In this document: piece after piece, positions 1-7,193 of the stretch
How the letters are laid out: every line of letters starts with the position of its first letter
Position numbering within the stretch: position 1 is the stretch's first letter
From: Streptomyces spinoverrucosus
Lineage (GTDB): Bacteria > Actinomycetota > Actinomycetes > Streptomycetales > Streptomycetaceae
Assembly (NCBI RefSeq): GCF_006539505.1
Contig: NZ_BJND01000023.1
Span: 62,001-126,000, forward strand
Length of the DNA stretch: 64,000 nt
Reading direction: 5' to 3'
Position numbers and translations under genes: made by a program
Notes under the pieces: generated by a model
What the model was told of the DNA's origin: nothing
Database searches by the model: none
What the model saw: the letters and a program-made list of their open reading frames with translations, nothing else

Positions 1-385
1 CCTCAAGCACCTCGGCGGCGTTGCGGTGGGCGACGACGACGAGGGGCGAGTAGAAGGGGCGCGGCAGCGGCTGCTGCGCCTCGTACTTCTCGGCCAGCGC
101 GTCGGCGGGCGCCTTGCTGGACGGGAAGGCGAAGTCGTACCCCTTCAGATCCAGGTCCTCCATGGCCCACGACCCGGACGGCTCCGCCTTCACGGTGTAG
201 CCCTTGGCGGCAAGGGCGTCCACCACCTGGGGATCGGCGAAGAACTCCATCTTCTCCGACCCCACCACGCCACGCACGGTCTTCGTTGCCGCGCTCTGTT
301 CCCCGTTGTCCCGGCCCGCCAGGACGGCCGCCACCACGCCGCCGATCAGCAAAACCGCGAGGACAATACCCGTGATTCGTCTCAC
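1..385 (-). CDS. Membrane-anchored substrate-binding-type protein (partial, N-terminal 128 residues)
   Basis: The reading frame opens with GTG at 385 and runs off the left edge. Residues 1-24 are a short basic start followed by a hydrophobic segment (ITGIVLAVLLIGGVVAAVLA), a signal anchor or uncleaved signal peptide. After it comes a mature region with GSEKMEFF, a 'planned' binding-protein feel (DLKGYDFAFPSSKAPADA) and FYSPLVVVAHRN, as in type-2 solute-binding domains that Streptomyces often fuses to a von Willebrand A domain. The C-terminal part that would show a vWA MIDAS motif lies outside the window, so the fusion is only an inference. The protein is probably extracytoplasmic. The start is chosen because nothing coding is visible upstream of the hydrophobic segment. 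Confidence 0.65.
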   Translation of the reverse strand, partial: MRRITGIVLAVLLIGGVVAAVLAGRDNGEQSAATKTVRGVVGSEKMEFFADPQVVDALAAKGYTVKAEPSGSWAMEDLDLKGYDFAFPSSKAPADALAEKYEAQQPLPRPFYSPLVVVAHRNAAEVLE

Positions 386-473
386 GCCCGGAGCGTGCTC
401 CCGGAACCCAACGTTCCCCGGCGCAGAGGATGAACGCCGGGTGACTTGGAGGTCCCGGTATTCAACGACGCCC

Positions 474-525
474 TCAGGGGCGCGGGGAACTGCGCGACAA
501 GCCACCGACCACAGAAAGCCGCAAG
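474..525 (+). repeat. Dispersed Streptomyces intergenic repeat, copy 1
   Basis: The stretch starts with AGGGGCGCGGGGAACTGCGC and continues with a less conserved tail. The same core recurs at 23401 and 25583 on this strand, and a variant lies reversed at about 7950-8030. It sits in the non-coding gap between the partial gene at the left edge and the small gene at 644. I know this core as a very common short repeat between Streptomyces genes, with no assigned function. Confidence 0.8.
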
Positions 526-643
526 ACGACAACAAGCCCTACGGCGAAGAGCCACGGTTCAAGCCAACGCAGTGCTGTGGCACCCGGTCCGCGCGTCGCT
601 GCGGGTGCACGCGGACCGGGGCCGCCCGGCGGAGCCCTACGGC

Positions 644-1066
644 TCAGTGGGACGCGAGTTCGCGAGGCCCCAGCGCCTCGGCGTGAGCGTCCATACGTTC
701 CGCGGCCAGAATCGCGGCCGCGGTGTCCGCCCGCGACGCCGCAACCACCAGCGCCCGCCCGGCGAGGGCATGCGCCCGCCGGTGCAGCGCGGCGAGATGC
801 GGCTCGGCGGTCGCGGCCGCGGTCGCCGAGATGCGGGCCGGCGTACGGCCTCCCCGCAGCCGGGCCACCTGCTCCGCGAGCCGTGCGGCGGCGGTGTCCA
901 GGTCGTCGGACGGGGCCAGCGCGCGCAGCTCGTCGGTGACGGCGAGCAGCGCCGCGAGGTGCCCCGCGAGCTGGATGTCCAGCTCTTCCTCACGTGACCG
1001 GTGGGGGAAGTCGGAAGGGGTGCCGGCCATCGTGTGGACCGACTTGGCGCGGATCGGTTCGTACAT
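644..1066 (-). CDS. Small helical protein of unknown function
   Basis: A 140-residue cytoplasmic protein with no signal peptide or membrane segment. It is strongly alanine-, leucine- and arginine-rich and appears all helical. The stretch DIQLAGHLAALLAVTDELRAL and the following heptad-like spacing suggest a helical bundle or coiled coil. I recognise no family. The ATG at 1066 is preceded by a good Shine-Dalgarno (AGGAGG) about 7 bases upstream and by a clear -10 hexamer with a palindrome (see 1097-1121), so the start is well supported. It is transcribed alone, and a repressor-type site in its promoter suggests an inducible gene. Confidence 0.6.
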   Translation of the reverse strand: MYEPIRAKSVHTMAGTPSDFPHRSREEELDIQLAGHLAALLAVTDELRALAPSDDLDTAAARLAEQVARLRGGRTPARISATAAATAEPHLAALHRRAHALAGRALVVAASRADTAAAILAAERMDAHAEALGPRELASH

Positions 1067-1096
1067 GGGATGGCCTCCTGGTGCTTGGCAGAAGCC

Positions 1097-1121
1097 ATCC
1101 TAGCTTAGATTTCGTCTAAAG
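1097..1121 (-). promoter_or_regulatory. Promoter of the 644-1066 gene with embedded palindrome
   Basis: Reading the minus strand, TAGGAT (1102-1097) is a good -10 box, about 30 bases ahead of the start codon. Immediately upstream, inside what would be the -35/-10 spacer, lies the dyad TTAGAT-TTC-GTCTAA (plus strand 1105-1119; flanking C and AG extend it to 1104-1121). An A/T-rich TTAGA..TCTAA palindrome stands out in this GC-rich DNA and resembles operators of MarR-type regulators. Which protein binds is unknown. Confidence 0.5.
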
Positions 1122-1167
1122 TTGAGCCGTTCACAAATAAGGGGTATGTGTCCACGCAGCGTGAGCG

Positions 1168-2379
1168 TCAGTGCTGGCTGTAGCCGTCCAGGAAGGTGCC
1201 GATCCGGCCGATCGCGTCCCGCAGATCGCCGACCGTGGGCAGCGTCACGACCCGGAAGTGGTCCGGCTCCGTCCAGTTGAAGCCGGTGCCGTGCACCACC
1301 ATGATCTTCTCGCGCCGGAGCAGGTCGAGGACCAGCCGACGGTCGTCCTTGATCTTGAAGACCTTGGGGTCAAGGCGGGGGAAGAGATACAGGGCGCCCC
1401 TCGGACGGACGCATGTCACGCCCGGGATCTGCGTGAGCATCTCGTAGGCGACGTCCATCTGCTCGCGCAGTCGGCCGCCCGGCAGCACCAGGTCGTTGAT
1501 CGACTGGCGTCCGCTCAGCGCCGCGACCACCCCGTGCTGACCCGGCATGTTGGCGCACAGGCGCATGTTCGCCAGGATCGTCAGGCCCTCGATGTAGGAG
1601 TCGGCGTGCGCGCGCGGGCCGGAGATCGACATCCAGCCGACCCGGTAGCCGGCCACCCGGTACGCCTTCGACATGCCGTTGAAGGTGAGGGTGAGCAGAT
1701 CGGGGGCGACGGCGGCGGTCGGGATGTGCTGGGCACCGTCGTACAGGATCTTGTCGTAGATCTCGTCCGAGCAGACCAGCAGGTTGTGGCGGCGGGCGAT
1801 GTCGGTCAGGCCCTTGAGCATCGCCTCGTCGTAGACCGCGCCGGTCGGGTTGTTCGGGTTGATGATCACGATCGCCTTGGTGCGGTCGGTGACCTTGCGC
1901 TCGACGTCGGCGAGGTCCGGCATCCAGTCGGACTGCTCGTCGCAGCGGTAGTGCACGGCCGTACCGCCGGACAGGGACACGGCGGCCGTCCACAGCGGGT
2001 AGTCCGGGGCCGGTACGAGGACCTCGTCGCCGTCGTCGAGGAGGCCCTGCATCGCCATGGTGATCAGCTCGGAGACGCCGTTGCCGATGAAGACGTGCTC
2101 GACGTCCGTCTCGATGCCGAGGGTCTGGTTGTGCATGACGACCGCCCGGCGCGCGGCCAGCAGGCCCTTCGCGTCGCCGTAGCCGTGGGCCGTCGACACG
2201 TTCCGGAGGATGTCCTCCAGGATCTCCGGCGGGCACTCGAAGCCGAAGGCGGCCGGGTTGCCGGTGTTCAGCTTCAGGATGCGGTGACCGGCCGCTTCCA
2301 GGCGCATCGCCTCTTCGAGAACCGGGCCCCGGATCTCGTAACAGACGTTGGCGAGCTTGGTCGACTGGATCACCTGCAT
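1168..2379 (-). CDS. Pyridoxal-phosphate aminotransferase, alanine transaminase type (class I/II)
   Basis: A 403-residue fold-type I PLP enzyme, cytoplasmic, expected to transfer the amino group between alanine (or a related amino acid) and 2-oxoglutarate. It is complete for the AlaA/AlaT group. Visible motifs are NTGNP near residue 38, NPNNPTG at 174-180, SDEIYDKI near 204-211 and the Schiff-base lysine K238 in SKAYRVAGYR. The frame stays open 49 codons further upstream. I chose ATG 2379 because the family starts exactly at MQVIQSTKLAN and the upstream extension is low in recognisable content. It is divergent from the anchored protein at 2525 with about 145 bases between. The substrate assignment comes from family resemblance only. 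Confidence 0.88.
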   Translation of the reverse strand: MQVIQSTKLANVCYEIRGPVLEEAMRLEAAGHRILKLNTGNPAAFGFECPPEILEDILRNVSTAHGYGDAKGLLAARRAVVMHNQTLGIETDVEHVFIGNGVSELITMAMQGLLDDGDEVLVPAPDYPLWTAAVSLSGGTAVHYRCDEQSDWMPDLADVERKVTDRTKAIVIINPNNPTGAVYDEAMLKGLTDIARRHNLLVCSDEIYDKILYDGAQHIPTAAVAPDLLTLTFNGMSKAYRVAGYRVGWMSISGPRAHADSYIEGLTILANMRLCANMPGQHGVVAALSGRQSINDLVLPGGRLREQMDVAYEMLTQIPGVTCVRPRGALYLFPRLDPKVFKIKDDRRLVLDLLRREKIMVVHGTGFNWTEPDHFRVVTLPTVGDLRDAIGRIGTFLDGYSQH

Positions 2380-2510
2380 GTCTGGGAGCTTACGGCCGCG
2401 TAACGCATCACGGCTCGTGCTATCCGCCACATGAGACGCCGGGTTCGGGCGGGTACGTACCGCCGCTGTCCCCGTAAAGCCGCCGCTGTCCCTCTCATCA
2501 CGCCAGTCCC

Positions 2511-2516
2511 TAGAAT
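2511..2516 (+). promoter_or_regulatory. -10 box of a probable leaderless transcript
   Basis: TAGAAT lies 8 bases before the ATG at 2525. That spacing places the transcription start at or next to the start codon, the usual arrangement for leaderless mRNAs in Streptomyces. No Shine-Dalgarno precedes the ATG, which agrees. No convincing -35 box is visible. Confidence 0.5.
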
Positions 2517-2524
2517 GCGTGGCC

Positions 2525-3160
2525 ATGTCAGAGCCCCCCAGAACGGGTGAACCTCAGAGTCCGCCGATGGTGTACCTGCCGCAGTCGCAGCCGGAGCAGA
2601 TACCTGCCTACGACGAGTACGCCGACCCGGCGGCCGCGCACGGCTGGCAGAACGCCTACGACGAGACGCGCGAGCTGCCGCCGGTGCCGACCCCTGGGCG
2701 GCCCCGGCGCTCCCGCCGCAAGCCCAGCCCCTGGCGGCAGCGGCGGGTGGCGGTGGCCGCCGGTGCGGTGGGCGCGGTGTCCGTGGCGGCGCTGATCGCC
2801 GGGTTCTCCTTCTCGGGGTCGTCCTCCGGCGGCGGCACGCAGGGCAAGCAGGACCGGACGAACTCGACGTCGGGTGACCCGGAGGAGGCGGCGACGCCGT
2901 CCCGTGCGGAAGCGGGCGGCGGCGACACGCCCTCCGCGCCCACCTCGGCGAGCGCCCACGTCCCCGTCTCGGCCCCGACCTCGAACCCCTCGAAGGGCGG
3001 CGGCGTCTCCCAGACCCCCGTCACTGCCCCCGCCACCAAGGCGCCCACGACCGCGCCCGCCGCGACTCCGACTCCCGCGGCGACCGCCCCCGACGATGGT
3101 CCGGGGAACGCCAACGGCAACCCGGGGAACGGCCGGGGCAGCACCAAACGGCCCAAGTAG
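2525..3160 (+). CDS. Membrane-anchored Pro/Thr/Ala-rich protein of unknown function
   Basis: A 211-residue protein. The N-terminal ~70 residues are acidic and proline-rich (cytoplasmic), then come a basic stretch (RRSRRKPSPWRQRR), one hydrophobic helix (AVAAGAVGAVSVAALIAGF) and a long extracellular tail of Gly, Ser, Pro, Thr and Ala ending in KRPK. Topology is therefore N-in with a low-complexity tail outside the membrane, possibly in the wall. No enzymatic motif is present. The ORF can be extended two codons to a GTG at 2519; ATG 2525 is preferred because TAGAAT sits 8 bases upstream. Such tails often span peptidoglycan, but no role can be assigned. Confidence 0.6.
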   Translation: MSEPPRTGEPQSPPMVYLPQSQPEQIPAYDEYADPAAAHGWQNAYDETRELPPVPTPGRPRRSRRKPSPWRQRRVAVAAGAVGAVSVAALIAGFSFSGSSSGGGTQGKQDRTNSTSGDPEEAATPSRAEAGGGDTPSAPTSASAHVPVSAPTSNPSKGGGVSQTPVTAPATKAPTTAPAATPTPAATAPDDGPGNANGNPGNGRGSTKRPK

Positions 3161-3211
3161 CCCCGGATACACGCGCGATGACGCGTCACCCGAGGGCCTG
3201 AACGCCTTCTT

Positions 3212-3265
3212 GTCCCCTCCTGTCATGCACACGAACAATGTGCATGACAAGACAACAGAGGGGAC
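3212..3265 (+). promoter_or_regulatory. Nested inverted repeat covering the ribosome-binding site of the protease gene
   Basis: Inner dyad: TGTCATGCAC (3221-3230) and its exact complement GTGCATGACA (3240-3249), with a 9-base loop. Outer dyad: GTCCCCTC (3212-3219) and GAGGGGAC (3258-3265), also exact. The right outer arm contains GAGGGG, the Shine-Dalgarno for ATG 3271. If transcribed, the folded RNA would hide the ribosome-binding site. If not, it is a strong palindromic operator or an upstream terminator. It has no T-tract. Confidence 0.55.
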
Positions 3266-3270
3266 CCCAC

Positions 3271-4110
3271 ATGAACAAGCCTCTCCTGGCCGCACTCGCC
3301 GCCCTCTTAGCAACCGGGGCAGGTGCGGCCCCCGCGGTCGCCGCCACCCCGGACGCGGAGGCCGCGCCCGCGATCCAGGCCGTCGACTTCGCCGGTACCG
3401 TCGCGCTCAGCAACTGCTCCGGCTCCGTGATCCGGATGCCGGACTCCGCCGACGACGACCCCGCGCTCGTGCTGAGCAACGGGCACTGCCTGGAGAGCGG
3501 CTTCCCGGAGCCCGGCGAGGTCATCGTCGACCAGCCCTCCACCCGCTCCTTCGGGCTGCTGAACTCCGCCGGGACCCGCGTCGCCACCCTGCGCGCCGCC
3601 AAGATCGCGTACTCCACGATGACCGACACGGATGTCGCGGTCTACCAGCTCACCCGCACCTACGCGCAGATCCGCGGCTCCTACGGCATCGAAGCGCTCA
3701 CCCTCAACGACACCCGCCCGACGGCGGGCACCGCCATCAGTGTCGTCTCCGGGTACTGGAAGCGGATCTACACCTGCTCGATCGACGGCTTCGCATACCG
3801 GCTGAAGGAGAGCGACTGGACCTGGAAGGACTCCGTCCGGTACACCTCCGCCTGCAACACCGTCGGCGGCACCTCGGGCTCCCCGGTCGTCGACCGGTCC
3901 ACCGGCCGCGTCGTCGCCGTCAACAACACCGGCAACGAGGACGGGCAGCGCTGCACGCTGAACAACCCGTGCGAGGTCGACGCGAGCGGCAACGTCACCG
4001 TCCGCCAGGGCATCAACTACGCCCAGCAGACGTATCAGCTCGCCGCCTGTTTCGGCCTCGACAACAAGCTCGACCTGTATGCGAGCGGGTGCACCCTGCC
4101 CAAGCCGTGA
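3271..4110 (+). CDS. Secreted trypsin-like serine protease
   Basis: A 279-residue extracellular endopeptidase of the chymotrypsin-like fold. Residues 1-25 form a Sec signal peptide (MNKPLLAALAALLATG then APAVAATP). The catalytic triad is visible: H72 in SNGHC, D121 in TDTDVAVYQL and S202 in GGTSGSPVV. Cysteines such as C73, C169 and C195 fit disulfides of a secreted enzyme. Codon 13 (3307-3309) is TTA, the leucine codon read by the bldA tRNA, inside the signal peptide, so translation should depend on bldA. The ATG at 3271 follows a GAGGGG ribosome-binding site that lies in a hairpin arm. An in-frame start at 3238 would begin in the middle of that hairpin and is rejected. It is convergent with the deacylase gene. 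Confidence 0.85.
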   Translation: MNKPLLAALAALLATGAGAAPAVAATPDAEAAPAIQAVDFAGTVALSNCSGSVIRMPDSADDDPALVLSNGHCLESGFPEPGEVIVDQPSTRSFGLLNSAGTRVATLRAAKIAYSTMTDTDVAVYQLTRTYAQIRGSYGIEALTLNDTRPTAGTAISVVSGYWKRIYTCSIDGFAYRLKESDWTWKDSVRYTSACNTVGGTSGSPVVDRSTGRVVAVNNTGNEDGQRCTLNNPCEVDASGNVTVRQGINYAQQTYQLAACFGLDNKLDLYASGCTLPKP

Positions 4111-4117
4111 CCCAGCC

Positions 4118-4159
4118 GGGGCGGGCGATCACACCGGCGTCCTGCGGACCGCCCGCCCC
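4118..4159. terminator. Candidate bidirectional terminator hairpin
   Basis: GGGGCGGGCG (4118-4127) pairs exactly with CGCCCGCCCC (4150-4159) across a 22-base loop. It lies between two convergent genes, and its right arm falls within the last codons of the deacylase gene on the minus strand. There is no U-tract, as is common in Streptomyces. The loop is long, so this is a moderate call. Confidence 0.4.
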
Positions 4160-5739
4160 GCCAGTACGTCCGTCCGCCGGCCGTCCTCGATCACGAACCG
4201 GCCGTCGATCAGGACGTGCGGGATGCCCGTCGGGAGCGTGCGCGGCTGGTCGAAGGTGGCGCCCGCCGCGACCGTGGCCGGGTCGAAGAGCACCAGGTCG
4301 GCCCGGTACCCCTCACGGACCACGCCCCGGTCCGGCAGCCGCAGCCGGGCCGCCGGGCGCCCGGTCAGATGGGCCACGCACTCCTCCAGCGACAGCACGC
4401 CCAACTCCCGCACGTACCGGCCGAGATAGTGCGGGAACGTGCCGTACGCGCGCGGGTGCGGCTTGGCGCCCTGGAGGATGCCGTCCGAGCCGCCGGTGTG
4501 CACCCGGTGCCGCATGATCGCCTGGACGTTCTCCTCGTGGCCGACGTGCTGGAGGATCGTCGGCCCGAGCCGGTCCTCGACCAGCAGCCGGCGGGCGGTG
4601 ACCCAGGGCGCCTCGCCGCGCAGGGCCGCCGAGTCCTCGACCGTACGGCCGACATACGCCTGAAGGGCCGGGTCGGTCACGCCGGAGATCTCGATCGTGT
4701 CCCACTCGACCGGTACGCCGTGACAGCCGTCCGCGCCGACCACCTCCAGGTCGTGCCGGATCCGCTCGGCCGTCTTGTCGTCCGTCAGCCGCCGCAGGAT
4801 CTCCTCCGGGCCGCCCTCGCTCGCCCAGCTCGGCAGCAGCGCCACCAGGGTCGTACAGCCGGGGGTGTAGGGGTACGTGTCGAGGCTGATGTCCGCTCCG
4901 GCCGCGAGGGCGTCGTCCAGCAGGGACAGCAGCTCGGGCGCACGGCCCATGTTGACGCCGAAGTTCATCGTGGCGTGGGCCAGGTGCAGGGGGCAGTCGG
5001 CCTCCCGCGTGAGGGCGACCATCTCCTCGTACGCCTGAAGGGCCCCGGCCCCGTACGAGCGGTGGTGCGGGCAGTAGTAGCCGCCGTACTGGGCCACCAC
5101 CCGGCACAGCTCGGTCAGCTCGGCGTCCTTGGCGTACATGCCGGGCGTGTAGGTGAGCCCGGACGACATCCCGACCGCGCCCTGCTCCAGGCCCTCCGCC
5201 ACCAGCTGCCGCATCCGGTCCAGCTCCTGCGGCGTGGCCTCCCGGTCCTCCCAGCCGACGGCCAGCGCGCGGACCGTCCCCTGCGGGATCAGGTAGGCCG
5301 CGTTGACCGCGATGCCCCGGTCCAGCCGGTCCAGGTACTCGCCCACCGAACGCCAGTCGAAGTCGATGTCGTCGCCGTGCCCGTTCCAACCGGTGATGGC
5401 ACGGCGGACCTCGGCGAGGGTGCGGTCGTCGACGGGGGCGTACGACAGCCCGTCCTGGCCGATGACTTCGAGCGTCACGCCCTGCGCGGCCTTCGCGCTG
5501 TGGTCTTGGTCGCGCAGCAGGGCGAGGTCGCTGTGCGCGTGCATGTCGATGAAGCCGGGGGAGAGGACCAGGCCCTCCGCGTCCAGCTCCCTCGTCGCGC
5601 TGGGGCGTTGACATCCCGCCGCCGCTGCCTCCTTGACGATCGACACGATCCGGCCGTCGGCCACCACCACATCGGCGCGGTACGCGGGGGCGCCGGTGCC
5701 GTCGACGACGTCCGCGTCACGGATGACGAGGTCTGCCAT
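4129..5739 (-). CDS. N-acyl-D-amino-acid deacylase (D-aminoacylase, amidohydrolase superfamily)
   Basis: A 536-residue cytoplasmic zinc amidohydrolase, full length for the family, which hydrolyses N-acyl-D-amino acids to a free D-amino acid and a fatty or acetic acid. The N-terminal beta domain (DLVIRDADVVDGTG) is followed by the metal motif HAHSD (H67, H69), the second-shell motif CPHHRSYG and the late segments GGSDG and YRADLVLFDP typical of the superfamily. The ATG at 5739 follows an AGGAGG-like site (GGAGGCCCGGC). The stop of the next gene (deaminase, 5750) is only 10 bases upstream, so the two are co-transcribed: the deaminase is read first. Context supports action on D-amino acids. Confidence 0.9.
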   Translation of the reverse strand: MADLVIRDADVVDGTGAPAYRADVVVADGRIVSIVKEAAAAGCQRPSATRELDAEGLVLSPGFIDMHAHSDLALLRDQDHSAKAAQGVTLEVIGQDGLSYAPVDDRTLAEVRRAITGWNGHGDDIDFDWRSVGEYLDRLDRGIAVNAAYLIPQGTVRALAVGWEDREATPQELDRMRQLVAEGLEQGAVGMSSGLTYTPGMYAKDAELTELCRVVAQYGGYYCPHHRSYGAGALQAYEEMVALTREADCPLHLAHATMNFGVNMGRAPELLSLLDDALAAGADISLDTYPYTPGCTTLVALLPSWASEGGPEEILRRLTDDKTAERIRHDLEVVGADGCHGVPVEWDTIEISGVTDPALQAYVGRTVEDSAALRGEAPWVTARRLLVEDRLGPTILQHVGHEENVQAIMRHRVHTGGSDGILQGAKPHPRAYGTFPHYLGRYVRELGVLSLEECVAHLTGRPAARLRLPDRGVVREGYRADLVLFDPATVAAGATFDQPRTLPTGIPHVLIDGRFVIEDGRRTDVLAGRAVRRTPV

Positions 5740-5749
5740 GCCGGGCCTC

Positions 5750-7042
5750 CTAGAAGAACGTACGGATGTAGTCGACGACCGTGCCGTCCGCCTCGGCCAC
5801 CGGGATCAGCTGCCACTTGTCGAACGACGTGCACGGGTGGGACAGCCCCATGCCGAGCCAGTCCCCGACCTCCAGGTCCGCCTCGGGGGCGGTGCGCAGC
5901 CAGGCGTGCTGGTCGGAGAGCGCGGTGACCTCGATGCCGGTCGCGGGGCGCTCGGTGTCGCCCCGGCGGATGACCTGCGCGAAGGGCAGGTCGAGGTCGT
6001 ACGCCGCGTCCCGCTTTCCCGCGTTGACGAAGGCCTGCTCGCGTGTCGGCCGTGACACCACCTGCGCCCACAGCCGGAACGCGGGCTCCAGGGCGCCCTC
6101 CTCCGAGACCCGGTTGAAGGGGGTCAGCTTGCGGTAGTGGCCGTCGTCGTGCGAGACGTACGCGCCGGAGCGCAGCAGCTTCAGTACCGGGGAGCTGAGT
6201 CCGGGGATCTCCGCGAAGACGTCCGCGACCGCGTCGAACCAGGCGCTGCCGCCCGCGCTGATCACGATCTCGTCCAGGCCCTGGAAACGCCCCGCCTTGT
6301 CGAAGTCCACCGCCAGCGCCACCAGCCGGCGCAGCCAGGCGTGCACCCGCTCGGGGTCGGCCTCGGGCACCTCGCCCTCGTAGCCCGCGACGCCGACCAG
6401 GCGCAGGGTCGGTGCGGCGGCCACCGCGTCGGCGATCGCCGCGCACTCCGCCTCGGTACGGACGCCGGTGCGGGCGCCCTCACCGGCGGCGAGTTCGACG
6501 ACGACGTCCAAGGGGCGTTCGGTGCCGCCGCGCAGTGCCGCGTCCATCAGTTCGACGCCGCGTACGGAGTCGACGTAACAGACGAACTCGAAGGAGGGGT
6601 CGGTGGCCAGCTCGTCCGCGATCCAGCGCAGGGCGGCCGCGTCCACCAGTTCGTTCGCGAGGAAGATCCGCCGGATCCCGAACGCCCGCGCGACCCGCAC
6701 CTGGTGCGGCACCGCGAGGGTGATGCCCCAGGCGCCGCGCTCGATCTGCCGCTGGAAGAGCTGCGGGGCCATGGTCGTCTTGCCGTGCGGGGCGAAGGCG
6801 AGGCCGTGGCGGGTGGTGTACGTCGCCATGAGGCGGAGGTTGTGTTCCAGGTGCTCGGCGGAGAGGGCGAGGACCGGAGTGGTGAAGCCGTCGGTGAAGA
6901 GGTTGCGGCGCTGGGCGGCGAGTTCGGCGACGGTCAGGCCGTGGGCGTCGGGCGGGAGGCCCTTGAAGCGGTGGTCGACGCGTTCCTCGGCGAGGCGGGC
7001 GAGCGCTTCGGTGGCGGGCGTGGAGCCGGGTTCGAGGGCCAT
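5750..7042 (-). CDS. D-serine deaminase-like / D-threonine aldolase-like PLP enzyme (fold type III)
   Basis: A 430-residue enzyme of the alanine-racemase-like DSD1 group, expected to deaminate D-serine or a related D-amino acid to a 2-oxo acid and ammonia through an enamine intermediate. The PLP lysine is K88 in APHGKTTM. Near the C-terminus SHPCTSF carries the His/Cys pair used for the metal in eukaryotic D-serine dehydratase. The start at 7042 is chosen for the GGGAGG site 5 bases upstream; the frame is open for 16 more codons. It is the first gene of a two-gene operon with the deacylase and is divergent from the kinase-IclR-RidA operon, whose RidA would clear the enamine. Exact substrate is inferred. 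Confidence 0.8.
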   Translation of the reverse strand: MALEPGSTPATEALARLAEERVDHRFKGLPPDAHGLTVAELAAQRRNLFTDGFTTPVLALSAEHLEHNLRLMATYTTRHGLAFAPHGKTTMAPQLFQRQIERGAWGITLAVPHQVRVARAFGIRRIFLANELVDAAALRWIADELATDPSFEFVCYVDSVRGVELMDAALRGGTERPLDVVVELAAGEGARTGVRTEAECAAIADAVAAAPTLRLVGVAGYEGEVPEADPERVHAWLRRLVALAVDFDKAGRFQGLDEIVISAGGSAWFDAVADVFAEIPGLSSPVLKLLRSGAYVSHDDGHYRKLTPFNRVSEEGALEPAFRLWAQVVSRPTREQAFVNAGKRDAAYDLDLPFAQVIRRGDTERPATGIEVTALSDQHAWLRTAPEADLEVGDWLGMGLSHPCTSFDKWQLIPVAEADGTVVDYIRTFF

Positions 7043-7072
7043 GGAGCCTCCCTGATCTGGTGCGTTGCTGCC

Positions 7073-7126
7073 GCGTTGCGCTTTGTGCAACGCCCATTGC
7101 GTATGTCGCTAACTGCTGTCTAACAT
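7073..7126 (+). promoter_or_regulatory. Divergent control region: IclR-type palindrome and kinase promoter
   Basis: GCGTTGC (7073-7079) and its exact complement GCAACGC (7087-7093) form a palindrome with a 7-base centre; another half-site, TTGCG, follows at 7097. Just downstream TTGCGT (7097-7102) and TAACAT (7121-7126), 18 bases apart, could be the -35 and -10 of the rightward promoter. The palindrome also lies upstream of the leftward deaminase gene. An IclR-family regulator is encoded two genes away, so this is its most likely operator. Confidence 0.5.
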
Positions 7127-7193
7127 CTCGGCCAACGCGGGGTCAACGGAGCCGCCACGATCCCGCGATGCCGACCGAGGAGTCCCCACCATC

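Noticed and set aside
26..433. ORF of 135 residues on the plus strand
   Set aside because: It is the mirror frame of the substrate-binding-type gene on the minus strand; it has Arg/Gly-rich composition typical of shadow frames and no motif.
3238..3270. Earlier start of the serine protease (ATG inside the hairpin)
   Set aside because: The extra residues would precede a normal signal peptide, and the ribosome-binding site fits ATG 3271.
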